Counted from the stretch's first letter, positions 22,931-31,967 are shown. The stretch is DNA of 35,281 bases from an uncultured Clostridium sp. (GCA_937885015.1 CALAAS010000035.1:1-35281); one strand, 5' to 3'. Translations and numbers: made by a program. Notes: generated from the letters alone by a model not told the origin.

Positions 22931-23707
22931 TCAAAGGCTGTTCATAGCTTCTGTCATGGATTTCACATAAGAACCAATGTGTTCTGGAGCATCGGAGCCA
23001 TACTGTTCCAGGAATTTGACAATGGCAGAGCCCACGATCACTCCGTCTGCCAGTCCGGCCATTTCCCTGGCCTGTTCCGGTGTGGAGATGCCAAAACCGA
23101 TGGCACAGGGAATGGAGGTATGTTGACGGACAATATCTACAATCGCTTTCAGATCCGTCTGGATTTCAGTCCGGACACCAGTTACCCCAAGGCTGGATAC
23201 AATGTAAAGAAATCCTTCCGCTTCCTTTGCAATTTTGGCAATCCGGTCTTTTGAGGTAGGAGCAATCAGGGAAATCAGGTCTACTCCGTATTTCTGGCAC
23301 ACAGGCAGAAATTCTTCTTTTTCTTCAAAGGGCAGATCTGGAAGGATCAGTCCGTCTATATTAAGGCGGCTGCAGGCAGAAAGAAAGTCTTCTGCCCCAT
23401 AGGAAAATACCACATTGGAGTAGGTCATGAAAACCATGGGAATGGTAATGTCCTGGCGCAGATTTTCCACAAGCGTAAAAATTTTATCCGTAGTAATCCC
23501 GCCTTTTAATGCCCTTAAATTAGCGCCCTGAATAACAGGGCCTTCGGCAGTGGGATCAGAAAATGGAATCCCTAACTCAATCAGATCTGCCCCTCCTGAG
23601 ACAGCAGCTCGAATGGCTGCTTCTGTGGTTTCCAGATCCGGATCGCCGCAGGTAATAAATGCAATAAATGCTTTTTTGTTTTCAAATGCCCGTCTAATCT
23701 TACTCAT
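22931..23707 (-). CDS. trpA: Tryptophan synthase alpha subunit
   Basis: TrpA (258 aa) cleaves indole-3-glycerol phosphate to indole, which channels to TrpB. Conserved stretches are DLIELGIPFSDPTAEGPVIQ (catalytic Glu and substrate loop), GLILPDLPFEEKEEF (catalytic Asp), LIAPTSKDRI, YIVSSLGVTG and AIGFGISTPEQ. The start at 23707 has GGGGAGGA 6 bases upstream and overlaps the end of trpB by 8 bases; the frame to 23776 extends back into trpB and was rejected. It is the last gene of the trp operon. Only a small TTCAGA/TCTGAA hairpin (22913-22929) without a T run follows. Confidence 0.97.
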   Translation of the reverse strand: MSKIRRAFENKKAFIAFITCGDPDLETTEAAIRAAVSGGADLIELGIPFSDPTAEGPVIQGANLRALKGGITTDKIFTLVENLRQDITIPMVFMTYSNVVFSYGAEDFLSACSRLNIDGLILPDLPFEEKEEFLPVCQKYGVDLISLIAPTSKDRIAKIAKEAEGFLYIVSSLGVTGVRTEIQTDLKAIVDIVRQHTSIPCAIGFGISTPEQAREMAGLADGVIVGSAIVKFLEQYGSDAPEHIGSYVKSMTEAMNSL

Positions 23708-24890
23708 GAATATCCTCCCCTCGATACCGTGCAATGGCGGCACAGTCCTTGTCTCCCCGGCCAGAGATAGTGACAACGATAATCTGCTCTTTGTTCATAG
23801 CCTGGGCCAGCTTCATGGCATAGGCAACAGCATGAGCTGATTCGATGGCAGGGATGATTCCCTCAGTTTTAGCCAGATACTCAAAAGCACAGACCGCTTC
23901 ATCATCCGTTACAGGAACATAGGATGCCCGCTTTGTATCGTGAAGATGAGCATGTTCCGGCCCGATTCCAGGATAGTCCAGTCCTGCGGAAATGGAGTAA
24001 ACAGGAGCAATCTGTCCATATTTGTCCTGGCAGAAATAGGATTTCATTCCGTGGAAAATACCAAGCCTTCCAGTTGAAATCGTGGCTGCAGTCTCAAAGG
24101 TATCTACGCCTCTTCCTGCTGCCTCACATCCGATTAACTGCACTTCCTTATCTTCGATAAAATGATAGAAGCTTCCGATGGCATTGGATCCGCCTCCTAC
24201 ACAGGCGATGACAGCATCAGGAAGACGGCCTTCTTTTTCCAGAAGCTGTGCTTTAATTTCTTTAGAGATTACCGCCTGGAAATCCCTTACAATCGTGGGA
24301 AAAGGATGGGGGCCCATGACGGAACCAAGACAGTAGTGGGTGTCTGAGATACGGGAAGTCCATTCCCGCATGGCTTCAGATACTGCATCCTTCAGGGTAG
24401 CAGTTCCGGTGGTAACAGGAATGACTTCAGCCCCTAAAAGACGCATCCGGTATACATTTAATGCCTGACGGATGGTGTCTTCCTTACCCATAAAGACCAC
24501 ACATTCCATACCCATAAGTGCGGCGGCGGTAGCAGTGGCTACTCCATGCTGACCGGCGCCGGTTTCTGCAATGAGCCGTGTTTTTCCCATTTTTTTGGCA
24601 AGGAGGGCCTGGCCTAATACATTGTTGATCTTGTGGGCTCCCGTATGGTTTAAGTCTTCCCGCTTGAGATAAATTTTTGCTCCTCCCAGATCCTTTGTCA
24701 TTTTTTCAGCATAGTAGAGGCGAGAGGGGCGTCCGGCATATTCATTAAAAAGTGTGGAGAGTTCTCTGTTAAAGTCAGGATCCTGTTTATAGTGGTTATA
24801 TGCTTCTTCCAGCTCGATTACTGCATTCATCAGGGTTTCCGGTATGTACTGTCCTCCGTGAATGCCAAAACGTCCTTTCGGATTTGTCAT
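23700..24890 (-). CDS. trpB: Tryptophan synthase beta subunit
   Basis: TrpB (396 aa) condenses indole with serine using pyridoxal phosphate. The PLP lysine lies in HTGAHKINN, followed by AETGAGQHGVATA (allosteric/catalytic loop with the catalytic Glu), and the phosphate-binding GGGSNAIG. The C-terminus ends VTISGRGDKDC. The ATG at 24890 overlaps the trpF stop by 4 bases (ATGA) with AAGGAAG upstream. This is the standard TrpB1 form that partners TrpA, encoded next door with an 8-base overlap. Confidence 0.97.
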   Translation of the reverse strand: MTNPKGRFGIHGGQYIPETLMNAVIELEEAYNHYKQDPDFNRELSTLFNEYAGRPSRLYYAEKMTKDLGGAKIYLKREDLNHTGAHKINNVLGQALLAKKMGKTRLIAETGAGQHGVATATAAALMGMECVVFMGKEDTIRQALNVYRMRLLGAEVIPVTTGTATLKDAVSEAMREWTSRISDTHYCLGSVMGPHPFPTIVRDFQAVISKEIKAQLLEKEGRLPDAVIACVGGGSNAIGSFYHFIEDKEVQLIGCEAAGRGVDTFETAATISTGRLGIFHGMKSYFCQDKYGQIAPVYSISAGLDYPGIGPEHAHLHDTKRASYVPVTDDEAVCAFEYLAKTEGIIPAIESAHAVAYAMKLAQAMNKEQIIVVTISGRGDKDCAAIARYRGEDIHE

Positions 24891-25498
24891 TGTAGTTCTT
24901 CCTTTCTTACGGCGGCTGCAAATGCTGCCATTTTATGTTTATCCTTTTTCCCATTTATTTCGATTCCGGAGCTTACGTCTACGCCATAAGGGGAAAGTGT
25001 CCGGATGGCTGCGGTCACATTTTCCGGATTTAATCCGCCTGCCAGAAAAAAGGGGCGCTTTATGCGGCGGCGGATCAAAGACCAGTCAAATACAACTCCC
25101 GTACCGACTCCGGAGTCTAAAAGAATCAGATCGGCGCTGCTGGCCTCAGCTCTGTTTATATCATCGGCGGTCTGTATGGTAAACGCCTGGATGATGGGAG
25201 CTAAGGTCAGGGAGCGGAGAGCCTTTATGGTCTGTTCCGTTTCCTGTCCGTGAAGCTGAATCATATGAATGATGTTTTGATTCGCCAGCTCCGCCATTAT
25301 TTCCGGTTTCTCATTTAGAAATACACCTACGGCCTGAATCTTGGGGTTCAGCCTGACTTTCAGCTTTTCTGCCATTTCCGGTGTTACATACCGTCTGCTT
25401 TGGGGAACAAATACGAAGCCGATGTAATCAGGTAACAGAGTATTGGCGATTTCGATATCCTGAAAGCAGGAAAGTCCACAGAACTTTATTTTTGTCAT
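24887..25498 (-). CDS. trpF: Phosphoribosylanthranilate isomerase
   Basis: TrpF (203 aa) converts phosphoribosylanthranilate to CdRP in a TIM barrel. Motifs are TKIKFCGL (catalytic Cys), YIGFVFVPQSRRYV, MIQLHGQE, LILLDSG (catalytic Asp), FLAGGLNPENV and GVDVSSGIE. The start at 25498 overlaps the trpC stop by 4 bases and has GGAG upstream. An alternative start 15 bases earlier adds MEKLP and cannot be fully excluded. Confidence 0.96.
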   Translation of the reverse strand: MTKIKFCGLSCFQDIEIANTLLPDYIGFVFVPQSRRYVTPEMAEKLKVRLNPKIQAVGVFLNEKPEIMAELANQNIIHMIQLHGQETEQTIKALRSLTLAPIIQAFTIQTADDINRAEASSADLILLDSGVGTGVVFDWSLIRRRIKRPFFLAGGLNPENVTAAIRTLSPYGVDVSSGIEINGKKDKHKMAAFAAAVRKEELQ

Positions 25499-26277
25499 AG
25501 GCAGTTTCTCCATGTTTGAAGCAGGGTTTTTTTGTCAGGAGAACGCATCAGGGTTTCTCCAACCAGAACAGCGTCAGCTCCGATTTCAGAGAGAGCCAGG
25601 ATATCCTCTGTGGAGCTGATTCCACTTTCTGCCACAAAGATCCGGTCTGATGGGAGCAGTGTCCGAAGGCTGCGGCTGTTGTCCAGATTCACAGAAAAAT
25701 CTTTCAAATTGCGGTTATTGATACCAATGATTCTGGCTTCTGCGTCTATGGCTGTCAGTACCTCCTCTTCACTGTGGGTCTCTGTCAGTGCGGATAACCC
25801 CAGTTCGTCACAGATCCGGAGATATTCCTGCAGCTGGCTTTGGCTTAAAATAGAACAGATCAGAAGCACTGCAGCTGCCCCAAGAGTCTTAGCTTCATAG
25901 AGCATGTACTCGTCTATTACAAAGTCTTTACGCAGGCAGGGGAGGGAAACTGCGGAGGCAATTTCTGCCAGATAGGAGTTTTGTCCCAGAAACCACTTCG
26001 GCTCCGTCAGAACGGAAATACAGTCGGCTCCGGCTTCCTGGTATTCTCTGGCAATGTCCAGGTAAGGAAAGTCCGGAGAAATCAACCCTTTTGAAGGAGA
26101 GGCTTTCTTGCACTCGCAGATAAAGGACATTCCTGGCTTTCCAAGGGCCCGTTCAAAGGAGAAGTTCCCCTTTGGAAGAGAAAGAGCCTCTTCCCTGATT
26201 TCAGACAGGGGCAGTTTTTCTTTTGCCAGCAGGGTGCGCTCCCTGGCATGGTCGGCAAGCTGGTCAAGAATGGTCAT
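25495..26277 (-). CDS. trpC: Indole-3-glycerol-phosphate synthase
   Basis: TrpC (260 aa) closes the indole ring from CdRP. The barrel shows FICECKKASPSKG (catalytic Lys), AREYQEAGADCISVLTEP, LRKDFVIDEYML (general-acid Lys), IIGINNRNLKDF, VAESGI and DAVLVGETLMR. The ATG at 26277 has GGAGG 7 bases upstream and shares one base with the trpD stop (TGATG). A GTG three bases earlier is only 4 bases from GGAGG and was rejected. It is a single-function enzyme, not fused to TrpF. Confidence 0.97.
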   Translation of the reverse strand: MTILDQLADHARERTLLAKEKLPLSEIREEALSLPKGNFSFERALGKPGMSFICECKKASPSKGLISPDFPYLDIAREYQEAGADCISVLTEPKWFLGQNSYLAEIASAVSLPCLRKDFVIDEYMLYEAKTLGAAAVLLICSILSQSQLQEYLRICDELGLSALTETHSEEEVLTAIDAEARIIGINNRNLKDFSVNLDNSRSLRTLLPSDRIFVAESGISSTEDILALSEIGADAVLVGETLMRSPDKKTLLQTWRNCL

Positions 26278-27305
26278 CACATCACCTCCGGAATATTGCT
26301 GAGTGTAATCAGTTTTTGAAGGGTTTCTGCTGCCTTACCAGAATCAATGAGTGACGCAGCAAGCTCAGTGCCCTCTTTCAAGCTTTGGACTTTCTCTCCG
26401 ATATAGAGAGCCGCCCCTGCATTTAGAAGAACAGCGTCCCGCTTTGGTCCTTTTTCTCCATTGAGGATCGCCAGAGTAATGCGGGCGTTTTCTTCTGGAG
26501 TTCCCCCTCTTAAGTCTTCCTTTTTGCAGCGGGCAAATCCAAATTCTTCAGGAGTGATGGTGTAGGAGGTAAACCAGCCGTTTTTGATCTCGCATATTTT
26601 GGTGGGGGCGCTTAAGGAGATTTCATCCAGCTTATCCATGCCATATACCACCATGCCGCGCTTCACACCCAGCTGGATCAGAACCCGAGCCAGAGGCTCT
26701 ACCAGATAGTCGTCATAGACGCCCAGCAGCTGCGTGGAAGGGGAGCCTGGATTTGTGAGGGGCCCAAGAATGTTAAATACAGTGCGAAATCCCAGTTCCT
26801 TTCGGATTGCTCCTACATATTTCATGGAAGAATGGTACTTCTGTGCAAAGAAGAAGCACATGCCCACATCCTTTAAAAGCGCTCTGCAAAGGTTGGGACT
26901 TTGATCAATGTTTACCCCCAGAGCTTCCAGACAGTCTGCTGTGCCGCAGCGGGAGGAAGCGGCACGGTTGCCGTGTTTTGCCACTTTCATACCGCCGGAA
27001 GCGGCAACCAGGGCGGCAGTGGTGGAAATATTGAAACTCTGGGCATTGTCTCCGTCGGTTCCCACAATTTCAAACAGCTCCATATCGGTAGTTATCTGTT
27101 TTGCATGTTCCCGCATAGCGGCAGCGCAGCCGGTGATTTCATCAGTAGTTTCAGCTCTGGCACTTTTGGTGGAAAGGGCGGCTAAAAAAGCGGCGTTTTG
27201 TGTGGCAGTGGTTTTTCCGTCCATGATCTCATTCATTACTTCATATGCTTCTTCGTAGGACAGATCCTGCTTGCTGACGATTTTTACAATGGCTTCTTTA
27301 ATCAT
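26277..27305 (-). CDS. trpD: Anthranilate phosphoribosyltransferase
   Basis: TrpD (342 aa) transfers phosphoribose from PRPP to anthranilate. The PRPP and magnesium site is GTDGDNAQSFNIST, with Asp in place of the second Gly of the common GTGGD motif. KHGNRAASSRCGTADCLEALG and FNILGPLTNPG follow as in the family. The ATG at 27305 overlaps the trpG stop by 4 bases and has GGAGG 8 bases upstream. It is not fused to the glutamine amidotransferase. Confidence 0.96.
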   Translation of the reverse strand: MIKEAIVKIVSKQDLSYEEAYEVMNEIMDGKTTATQNAAFLAALSTKSARAETTDEITGCAAAMREHAKQITTDMELFEIVGTDGDNAQSFNISTTAALVAASGGMKVAKHGNRAASSRCGTADCLEALGVNIDQSPNLCRALLKDVGMCFFFAQKYHSSMKYVGAIRKELGFRTVFNILGPLTNPGSPSTQLLGVYDDYLVEPLARVLIQLGVKRGMVVYGMDKLDEISLSAPTKICEIKNGWFTSYTITPEEFGFARCKKEDLRGGTPEENARITLAILNGEKGPKRDAVLLNAGAALYIGEKVQSLKEGTELAASLIDSGKAAETLQKLITLSNIPEVM

Positions 27306-27877
27306 GGCTGTACCTCCGTTATAAAATTTTTGATGATGGTTTCCCCACCGGGAGTAATGATGGATTCGGGATGAAACTGCAGACCGTATATGGGAAAGTC
27401 TTTATGCTGCACGCCCATGATTTCTCCATCTTCTGTGTGGGCGGTAACTTTCAGGCAATCCGGAAGAGTGTCCGGATCAGCTGCCAGAGAATGGTACCTG
27501 GCAGCAGGTGCTTTTTGCGGGTATCCGTGAAACAGAGGGCAACGCGTTTCGAAGAGAACCTCTGATTGCTTTCCGTGCATCAGCTCTCTGGCATAAGTAA
27601 TGGAAGCGCCAAAGGCGGCACAGATGGCCTGATGGCCCAGACAGATTCCAAGAAGGGGGATCTGGGCGCCCAGTTTTTGAATTACCTCCAGCATGACTCC
27701 GCCGTCTTCCGGTCTTCCGGGGCCAGGAGAAAGGATGATACGGTCGGGATGGAGCTGCTGGATTTCATCCACTGTTTTTTCGTCATTTCGAATGACGAGG
27801 ATGTTCGGATCAATGGCTCCGACCATCTGGTAGAGATTGTAGGAAAAGCTGTCGTAATTGTCGATTAAAAGTGTCAT
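27302..27877 (-). CDS. trpG: Anthranilate synthase, glutamine amidotransferase subunit
   Basis: TrpG (191 aa) supplies ammonia from glutamine to TrpE. It is a class I amidotransferase with nucleophile Cys79 in LLGICLGHQAI, the oxyanion region LSPGPGRPEDGG, and His/Glu in GLQFHPESI. The ATG at 27877 overlaps the trpE stop by 4 bases with AGGAGG upstream. In many bacteria this protein is shared with folate synthesis as PabA; its place in the trp operon favours the tryptophan role here. Confidence 0.95.
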   Translation of the reverse strand: MTLLIDNYDSFSYNLYQMVGAIDPNILVIRNDEKTVDEIQQLHPDRIILSPGPGRPEDGGVMLEVIQKLGAQIPLLGICLGHQAICAAFGASITYARELMHGKQSEVLFETRCPLFHGYPQKAPAARYHSLAADPDTLPDCLKVTAHTEDGEIMGVQHKDFPIYGLQFHPESIITPGGETIIKNFITEVQP

Positions 27878-29340
27878 ATCAGATCCTCCTGTGCAAGTTC
27901 AAGGGCTTTCAGAGAAGAACGGGCTTTATTGAGGCATTCCTCATACTCTTTTTCAGAAACAGAGTCGGCAACAATTCCGGCGCCGCTTCTCACATATACC
28001 CGTCCGTTTTTCTTGTAGGCAATGCGGATGGCGATGCAGGTATCCATATTTCCGGCAAAATCGATATAGCCGATGGCTCCTCCATAAATCCCCCGCTTAT
28101 TTTGTTCCAGCTGGTTAATTAGCTGGCAGGCCCTGATCTTCGGCGCGCCGGATAGGGTTCCGGCAGGAAGCACCGCTTCAATGGCATCCAGGGCGTCATA
28201 TCTGGGATCGATTTCTCCTCTTACGGTAGAGCCAATATGCATGACATGGGAAAAACGCTGGATGGAATGAAACTGTTCTACCTGGACGGTTCCGAACCGG
28301 CTGATTTTTCCAAGGTCATTTCTTCCAAGATCCACCAGCATATTGTGTTCGGCCAGTTCTTTTTCATCAGTCAGAAGCTGTTCTTCCAGTTTTTTGTCTT
28401 CCGCTTCACTGGTTCCTCTTGGACGGGTTCCAGCCAGAGGAAAGGTACGGAGAACCCCGTTTTCCAGCTTTACCAGTGTTTCTGGGGAAGCGCCTGCGAC
28501 CTCCAGATCCGTACCGGAGAAATAGAACATATAAGGCGATGGATTCAGGGTGCGGAGAATTCGGTAGGTCTGAAACAGGCTGCCCTCAAAGGGAGCGCAA
28601 AAGCAGTTGGAAAGTACAATTTGAAAAATGTCTCCTTCATGGATTCGTTGCTTTGCTTCTTCAACCATATTGCAGAAGGTATCCTTGTCAAACATGGAGG
28701 TAACATTTCCAAGAAGTTTTCCCGTAAGATTCTGTTCTTTTTCCCCCTTTTTCAAAAGCTCTGCCAGATGTTTCAGCTCCAGAACAGCCTTGTTGTAGCT
28801 GATCTCAGGATCAGTAAGGGAAATATTGACCATAAGGATAATTTTCTGCCGGACATGGTCAAAGGCAATTACTTTATCAAAGAGCATCAGGTCCAGATCC
28901 TTGAAGGTATCGTCTGCTTTGTTGGCGCAGCGGATAGAAGGCTCGCTGTATCCAAAATAGTCATAGGAAAAATATCCTACCAGTCCTCCTGTAAAAGGAG
29001 GAAGATAATCAAAACGAGGACTTTTGTATTCGCCAAGTATTTGGCGAAGAACGGAAGATGGTTCATCTGTGTGAATCGTAAGGTTTCCAGCTTTTAAAAG
29101 TCCGTTGGTACAGGTAATTTCCAGTTTGGGATCAAAACCCAGAAAGGAATAGCGTCCCCAGGTTTCGTTGGCTGCAGCCGATTCCAGCAGATAGCAGTGA
29201 GAGGAAACATGTTTTAAAATTTTCAAAGCTTCAATGGGAGTGATAAAGTCGGACAGAAGCTCACAGCTTACGGGGAGTACATCATAAGTCCCTGCGGCCG
29301 CCAGATCCTGTATGGAACTTAGAGATGGTAATATTTTCAT
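27874..29340 (-). CDS. trpE: Anthranilate synthase component I
   Basis: TrpE (488 aa) makes anthranilate from chorismate. The feedback site LLES (residues 51-54) indicates inhibition by tryptophan. The chorismate-binding half shows GDIFQIVLSNCF, PYMFYF, GASPETLVKL, PLAGTRPRG, LVDLGRNDLG, LPAGTLSGAPKIRA and YGGAIGYIDF. The start at 29340 has AAGGAGG 6 bases upstream; the frame to 29502 runs back through the T-box leader and was rejected. It is the first gene of trpEGDCFBA, all linked by short overlaps. Confidence 0.97.
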   Translation of the reverse strand: MKILPSLSSIQDLAAAGTYDVLPVSCELLSDFITPIEALKILKHVSSHCYLLESAAANETWGRYSFLGFDPKLEITCTNGLLKAGNLTIHTDEPSSVLRQILGEYKSPRFDYLPPFTGGLVGYFSYDYFGYSEPSIRCANKADDTFKDLDLMLFDKVIAFDHVRQKIILMVNISLTDPEISYNKAVLELKHLAELLKKGEKEQNLTGKLLGNVTSMFDKDTFCNMVEEAKQRIHEGDIFQIVLSNCFCAPFEGSLFQTYRILRTLNPSPYMFYFSGTDLEVAGASPETLVKLENGVLRTFPLAGTRPRGTSEAEDKKLEEQLLTDEKELAEHNMLVDLGRNDLGKISRFGTVQVEQFHSIQRFSHVMHIGSTVRGEIDPRYDALDAIEAVLPAGTLSGAPKIRACQLINQLEQNKRGIYGGAIGYIDFAGNMDTCIAIRIAYKKNGRVYVRSGAGIVADSVSEKEYEECLNKARSSLKALELAQEDLI

Positions 29341-29402
29341 AGACTGCCTCCTTCTAAAATGGTTTTGGTGAATTTCTGCCAGAAGGGAAGATTTTTGTGA
29401 AT

Positions 29403-29443
29403 AAAAAAACGCCCCTGACAGAAAACGAGAGTTTCTGTCAAGG
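29403..29443 (-). terminator. T-box-controlled terminator of the trp operon
   Basis: On the minus strand TGACAGAAA pairs perfectly with TTTCTGTCA (plus-strand positions 32-40 and 16-24 of the 29400 block), extended by GG/CC pairs and followed by seven T (29403-29409). It is the alternative to the antiterminator in the T-box leader. Confidence 0.85.
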
Positions 29444-29722
29444 ACGAATCGTGTACAAAAATAAAACGGTACAAAGAATCCGCGGTGCCACCTTGAATTC
29501 ATGGCTTTGCCATGCGCTTAGCAGGATACCAACATATCCCCGGCAACTGACGTATGCCTTCACGTTGCAGAATACTGGGCTTCGGTAAAATACCGAAACT
29601 TTTGACTGCACCCTCAGCGGTCCATTTGACAACTTGTTTCTCACCTGACTCTCACCAGCGCAGGCTCTCTGTAAAGGCATCATTGCCGTTATCTCCGCTT
29701 CAACGGTTTGGTGTATGAAATT
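29403..29722 (-). promoter_or_regulatory. Tryptophan T-box leader of the trp operon
   Basis: The antiterminator motif AAGGTGGCACCGCGG (29480-29494) matches the T-box consensus and is followed by a strong terminator. Upstream lies a long structured stem I region (about 29600-29710) with a GGTGAGA-type internal motif. Within it the specifier candidate is UGG at 29622-29624, in the context AAAUGGACCGC with a purine after the codon. UGG is the tryptophan codon, which matches the operon. Uncharged tRNA-Trp would bind the specifier and the antiterminator bulge and allow read-through into trpE. Confidence 0.93.
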
Positions 29723-29729
29723 ATTTTGG

Positions 29730-29758
29730 ATTTTAGCACCAAATTTTTCTGTTGTCAA
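29730..29758 (-). promoter_or_regulatory. Promoter of the trp operon
   Basis: On the minus strand a perfect TTGACA (29753-29758), a 17-base spacer and TAAAAT (29730-29735) precede the T-box leader, with a predicted start near 29722. Confidence 0.8.
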
Positions 29759-29818
29759 TAGAAAATTTTGCAGAGCGTAAAAATTATGAAGAGGGAAAAG
29801 GTATAATTTTTTTTAGTA

Positions 29819-29851
29819 TTTAAGGTACATTTAAGGTACTATATGTATTTT
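29819..29851 (+). promoter_or_regulatory. TTAAGG direct-repeat promoter of the two-component genes
   Basis: TTTAAGGTAC is repeated exactly at 29819-29828 and 29830-29839 (period 11, TTAAGG-N5-TTAAGG). A -10-like TATTTT (29846-29851) starts 9 bases after the second TTAAGG. Repeats of this period in the -35 region are the usual binding layout of PhoB/PhoP-type regulators. The gene downstream encodes one, so autoregulation is likely. Confidence 0.6.
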
Positions 29852-29928
29852 AAAAAGGGTTTGACTTTTATGTTTTTTGCAGATAGATTAAACTTAAGAA
29901 TCGGATAAAACGGAAGGGGAGATGGACA

Positions 29929-30603
29929 ATGAGGCTGCTTTTTGCAGAGGATGAAAAAGCGTTATCAAAAGCAGTAACAGAAATTTTGGAAAGAAATAAC
30001 TATACGGTTGATGCTGTTTACGATGGGCAGAGTGCTTTGGACTATCTTGATACAGACAATTATGACGGAGTAATCCTGGATATTATGATGCCTAAAATAG
30101 ATGGGATTTCTGTACTAAAAAAAATACGTAGCAGAGGAAATCTGGTTCCTGTATTGCTTCTGACTGCCAAGTCTGAAGTAGATGATAAAGTTCTGGGGTT
30201 AGATGCAGGAGCTAACGATTATCTGGCAAAACCATTCCATTTCAAAGAACTTCTGGCAAGAATACGGGCCATGACCCGCATACAGACTGCCCATACCAGT
30301 TCCAGACTGACAATAGGGAATATCACACTGGATCGAGCTACATTTGAACTGTCTACGGTTACTGGAAGCTTTCGTTTGGCCAACAAAGAATTTCAGATGC
30401 TGGAGCTTATGATGTGTAATCCCCATCAGTTTATTTCTCCCGATCGCTTTATGGAAAAAATATGGGGATATGACAGTGAGGCAGAAATTAATGTGGTTTG
30501 GGTATATATATCTTATTTGAGGAAAAAGCTGACGGCTCTTCATGCCGATGTTCAAATTAAGGCAGTCAGAAATGTTGGATACTCTTTGGAGGTACTGCCA
30601 TGA
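29929..30603 (+). CDS. OmpR/PhoB-family response regulator
   Basis: This 224-aa transcription factor has a receiver domain (1-115) with acidic Glu7-Asp8, phospho-acceptor Asp51 in VILDIMMPKIDG and Lys in LAKPFHFKELLARI. The C-terminal winged helix (about 130-222) shows FRLANKEFQMLELMM, DRFMEKIWGYDSEAEINVVWVYISYLRKKL and RNVGYSLEV, typical of the OmpR group. GGGGAGA precedes the ATG. The stop overlaps the histidine kinase start by 4 bases. Matching TTAAGG repeats upstream of this gene and of the VTC operon at 31968 suggest it controls both. Confidence 0.95.
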   Translation: MRLLFAEDEKALSKAVTEILERNNYTVDAVYDGQSALDYLDTDNYDGVILDIMMPKIDGISVLKKIRSRGNLVPVLLLTAKSEVDDKVLGLDAGANDYLAKPFHFKELLARIRAMTRIQTAHTSSRLTIGNITLDRATFELSTVTGSFRLANKEFQMLELMMCNPHQFISPDRFMEKIWGYDSEAEINVVWVYISYLRKKLTALHADVQIKAVRNVGYSLEVLP

Positions 30604-31817
30604 TCCAAAAATTGCGGTTAAAACTTATTATGGCATCGATTCTCTCCTTGTTCCTTGTTCTTTTTGTGATTGAAGGAATAATTGGAATTATGAATTATGG
30701 AAAGATAATAAAAGATGCCGATAGAGTTTTAAATATTCTGTCAGAAAACTCAGGGAGATTTCCAGAGCGATTTCCACCTAAATCAGATTACTCCAGACTA
30801 TCACCGGAAATTCCATTTGAATCCAGATTTTTTTCAGTATTGGTTGATTATGAGGGCAATGTAATTTTAACTGATACTGGAAAAATTGCAGCGATAAATG
30901 AGACAGATGCCATTACATATGCCCAGGTAGTTTTAGAAAAGAGAAGAGAAAGAGGATTTATTGATAATTACAGGTATTTAATTTATCAGTCTGAAACAGG
31001 AGAGAGAATTATTTTCCTTGATTGCAGGCGGCAGCAGGAGATGTTTCAAAATTTAGTTTTTAATGCGGTATGGGTTTCTTTGCTGGGGCTTGGTTCAGTG
31101 TTTTTGCTGATGGTTTATCTATCTTCTCGTATTGTAAAGCCTTTTTCAGATAACTATGAGAAGCAAAAGCGCTTTATTACCGATGCAGGGCATGAATTAA
31201 GGACGCCACTTACGATTATAAATGCAGATGCAGAGATCCTGGAGATGGACTTTGGAGAAAATGAATGGTTGGCTGATATCCAGATGCAGACAAAGCGTAT
31301 GGCAGATTTGACTGACACATTGATTGTGCTTTCTCGTATGGAGGAAGGACTTCAAACAGAAATGGTAGTAGAATTTCCCTTATCTGATATGGCGGAAGAG
31401 ATTGTGACTGCATTTCAGGCATTAGCAAAAGTCCAGCAAAAAGAGCTGCGTAGTTCCATTATGCCTATGATATGCATGAAAGGAGATCAGAAAGCAATAT
31501 ATAGCTTATTTACGATTTTATTGGATAATGCTATTAAATATTCAGATGAAAAAGGAATGATTTTTGTAACTCTGGAGAAAAAGAAAAATAAAATCAGATT
31601 TTCAGTTTTTAATACAACGGAGTATATTTCAAAGGATCAAATAACACATTTATTTGACCGTTTTTTCCGTATAGATGATTCCAGAAATTCTCAGACAGGA
31701 GGATATGGATTAGGACTGTCTATTGCAGCTGCTACGGTAGCAGCACATAAGGGAACCATTACAGCGGAAACAAAGGATGAAAAATCCCTGCAAATTACCG
31801 TTATATTTCCGATATAA
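30600..31817 (+). CDS. Sensor histidine kinase
   Basis: This 405-aa kinase has a membrane helix (about 8-30), an extracytoplasmic domain of about 125 residues, a second helix (about 158-180) and a short linker without an obvious HAMP. The dimerisation domain carries His198 in DAGHELRTPL, and the ATPase domain has the N-box LLDNAIKYS and the G-box GGYGLGLSIA. The ATG overlaps the regulator stop by 4 bases, with GGAGG upstream. A terminator follows at 31826, so the pair is its own unit, separate from the VTC module 150 bases downstream. The signal is unknown. Confidence 0.94.
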   Translation: MIQKLRLKLIMASILSLFLVLFVIEGIIGIMNYGKIIKDADRVLNILSENSGRFPERFPPKSDYSRLSPEIPFESRFFSVLVDYEGNVILTDTGKIAAINETDAITYAQVVLEKRRERGFIDNYRYLIYQSETGERIIFLDCRRQQEMFQNLVFNAVWVSLLGLGSVFLLMVYLSSRIVKPFSDNYEKQKRFITDAGHELRTPLTIINADAEILEMDFGENEWLADIQMQTKRMADLTDTLIVLSRMEEGLQTEMVVEFPLSDMAEEIVTAFQALAKVQQKELRSSIMPMICMKGDQKAIYSLFTILLDNAIKYSDEKGMIFVTLEKKKNKIRFSVFNTTEYISKDQITHLFDRFFRIDDSRNSQTGGYGLGLSIAAATVAAHKGTITAETKDEKSLQITVIFPI

Positions 31818-31825
31818 ATATATTT

Positions 31826-31866
31826 AAAAGAGCTTGTGTGGATATAAATTTGCAGAGCTCTTTTTT
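31826..31866 (+). terminator. Rho-independent terminator after the histidine kinase
   Basis: AAAAGAGCT (31826-31834) pairs with AGCTCTTTT (31856-31864) across a 21-base loop, and the T run continues to 31866. Separates the two-component genes from the VTC operon. Confidence 0.65.
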
Positions 31867-31906
31867 CTTGGGAATTTTACGGATGAATCTTAAAATAGTT
31901 GGATTT

Positions 31907-31937
31907 TTAAGTTAAATTAAGGTAAAGGTTCTATATT
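31907..31937 (+). promoter_or_regulatory. TTAAGG promoter of the second VTC operon
   Basis: TTAAGT (31907-31912) and TTAAGG (31917-31922) form a 10-base-period repeat. TATATT (31932-31937) begins 9 bases after the second element, the same distance as in the promoter at 29819-29851. The likely activator is the OmpR-type regulator encoded upstream. Confidence 0.55.
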
Positions 31938-31967
31938 ATACTCCATCAAAAATATGGAGGAGTTAAT

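Noticed and set aside
28237..29097. Plus-strand frame of 286 codons opposite trpE
   Set aside because: It lies entirely within the conserved trpE gene and shows no family pattern.
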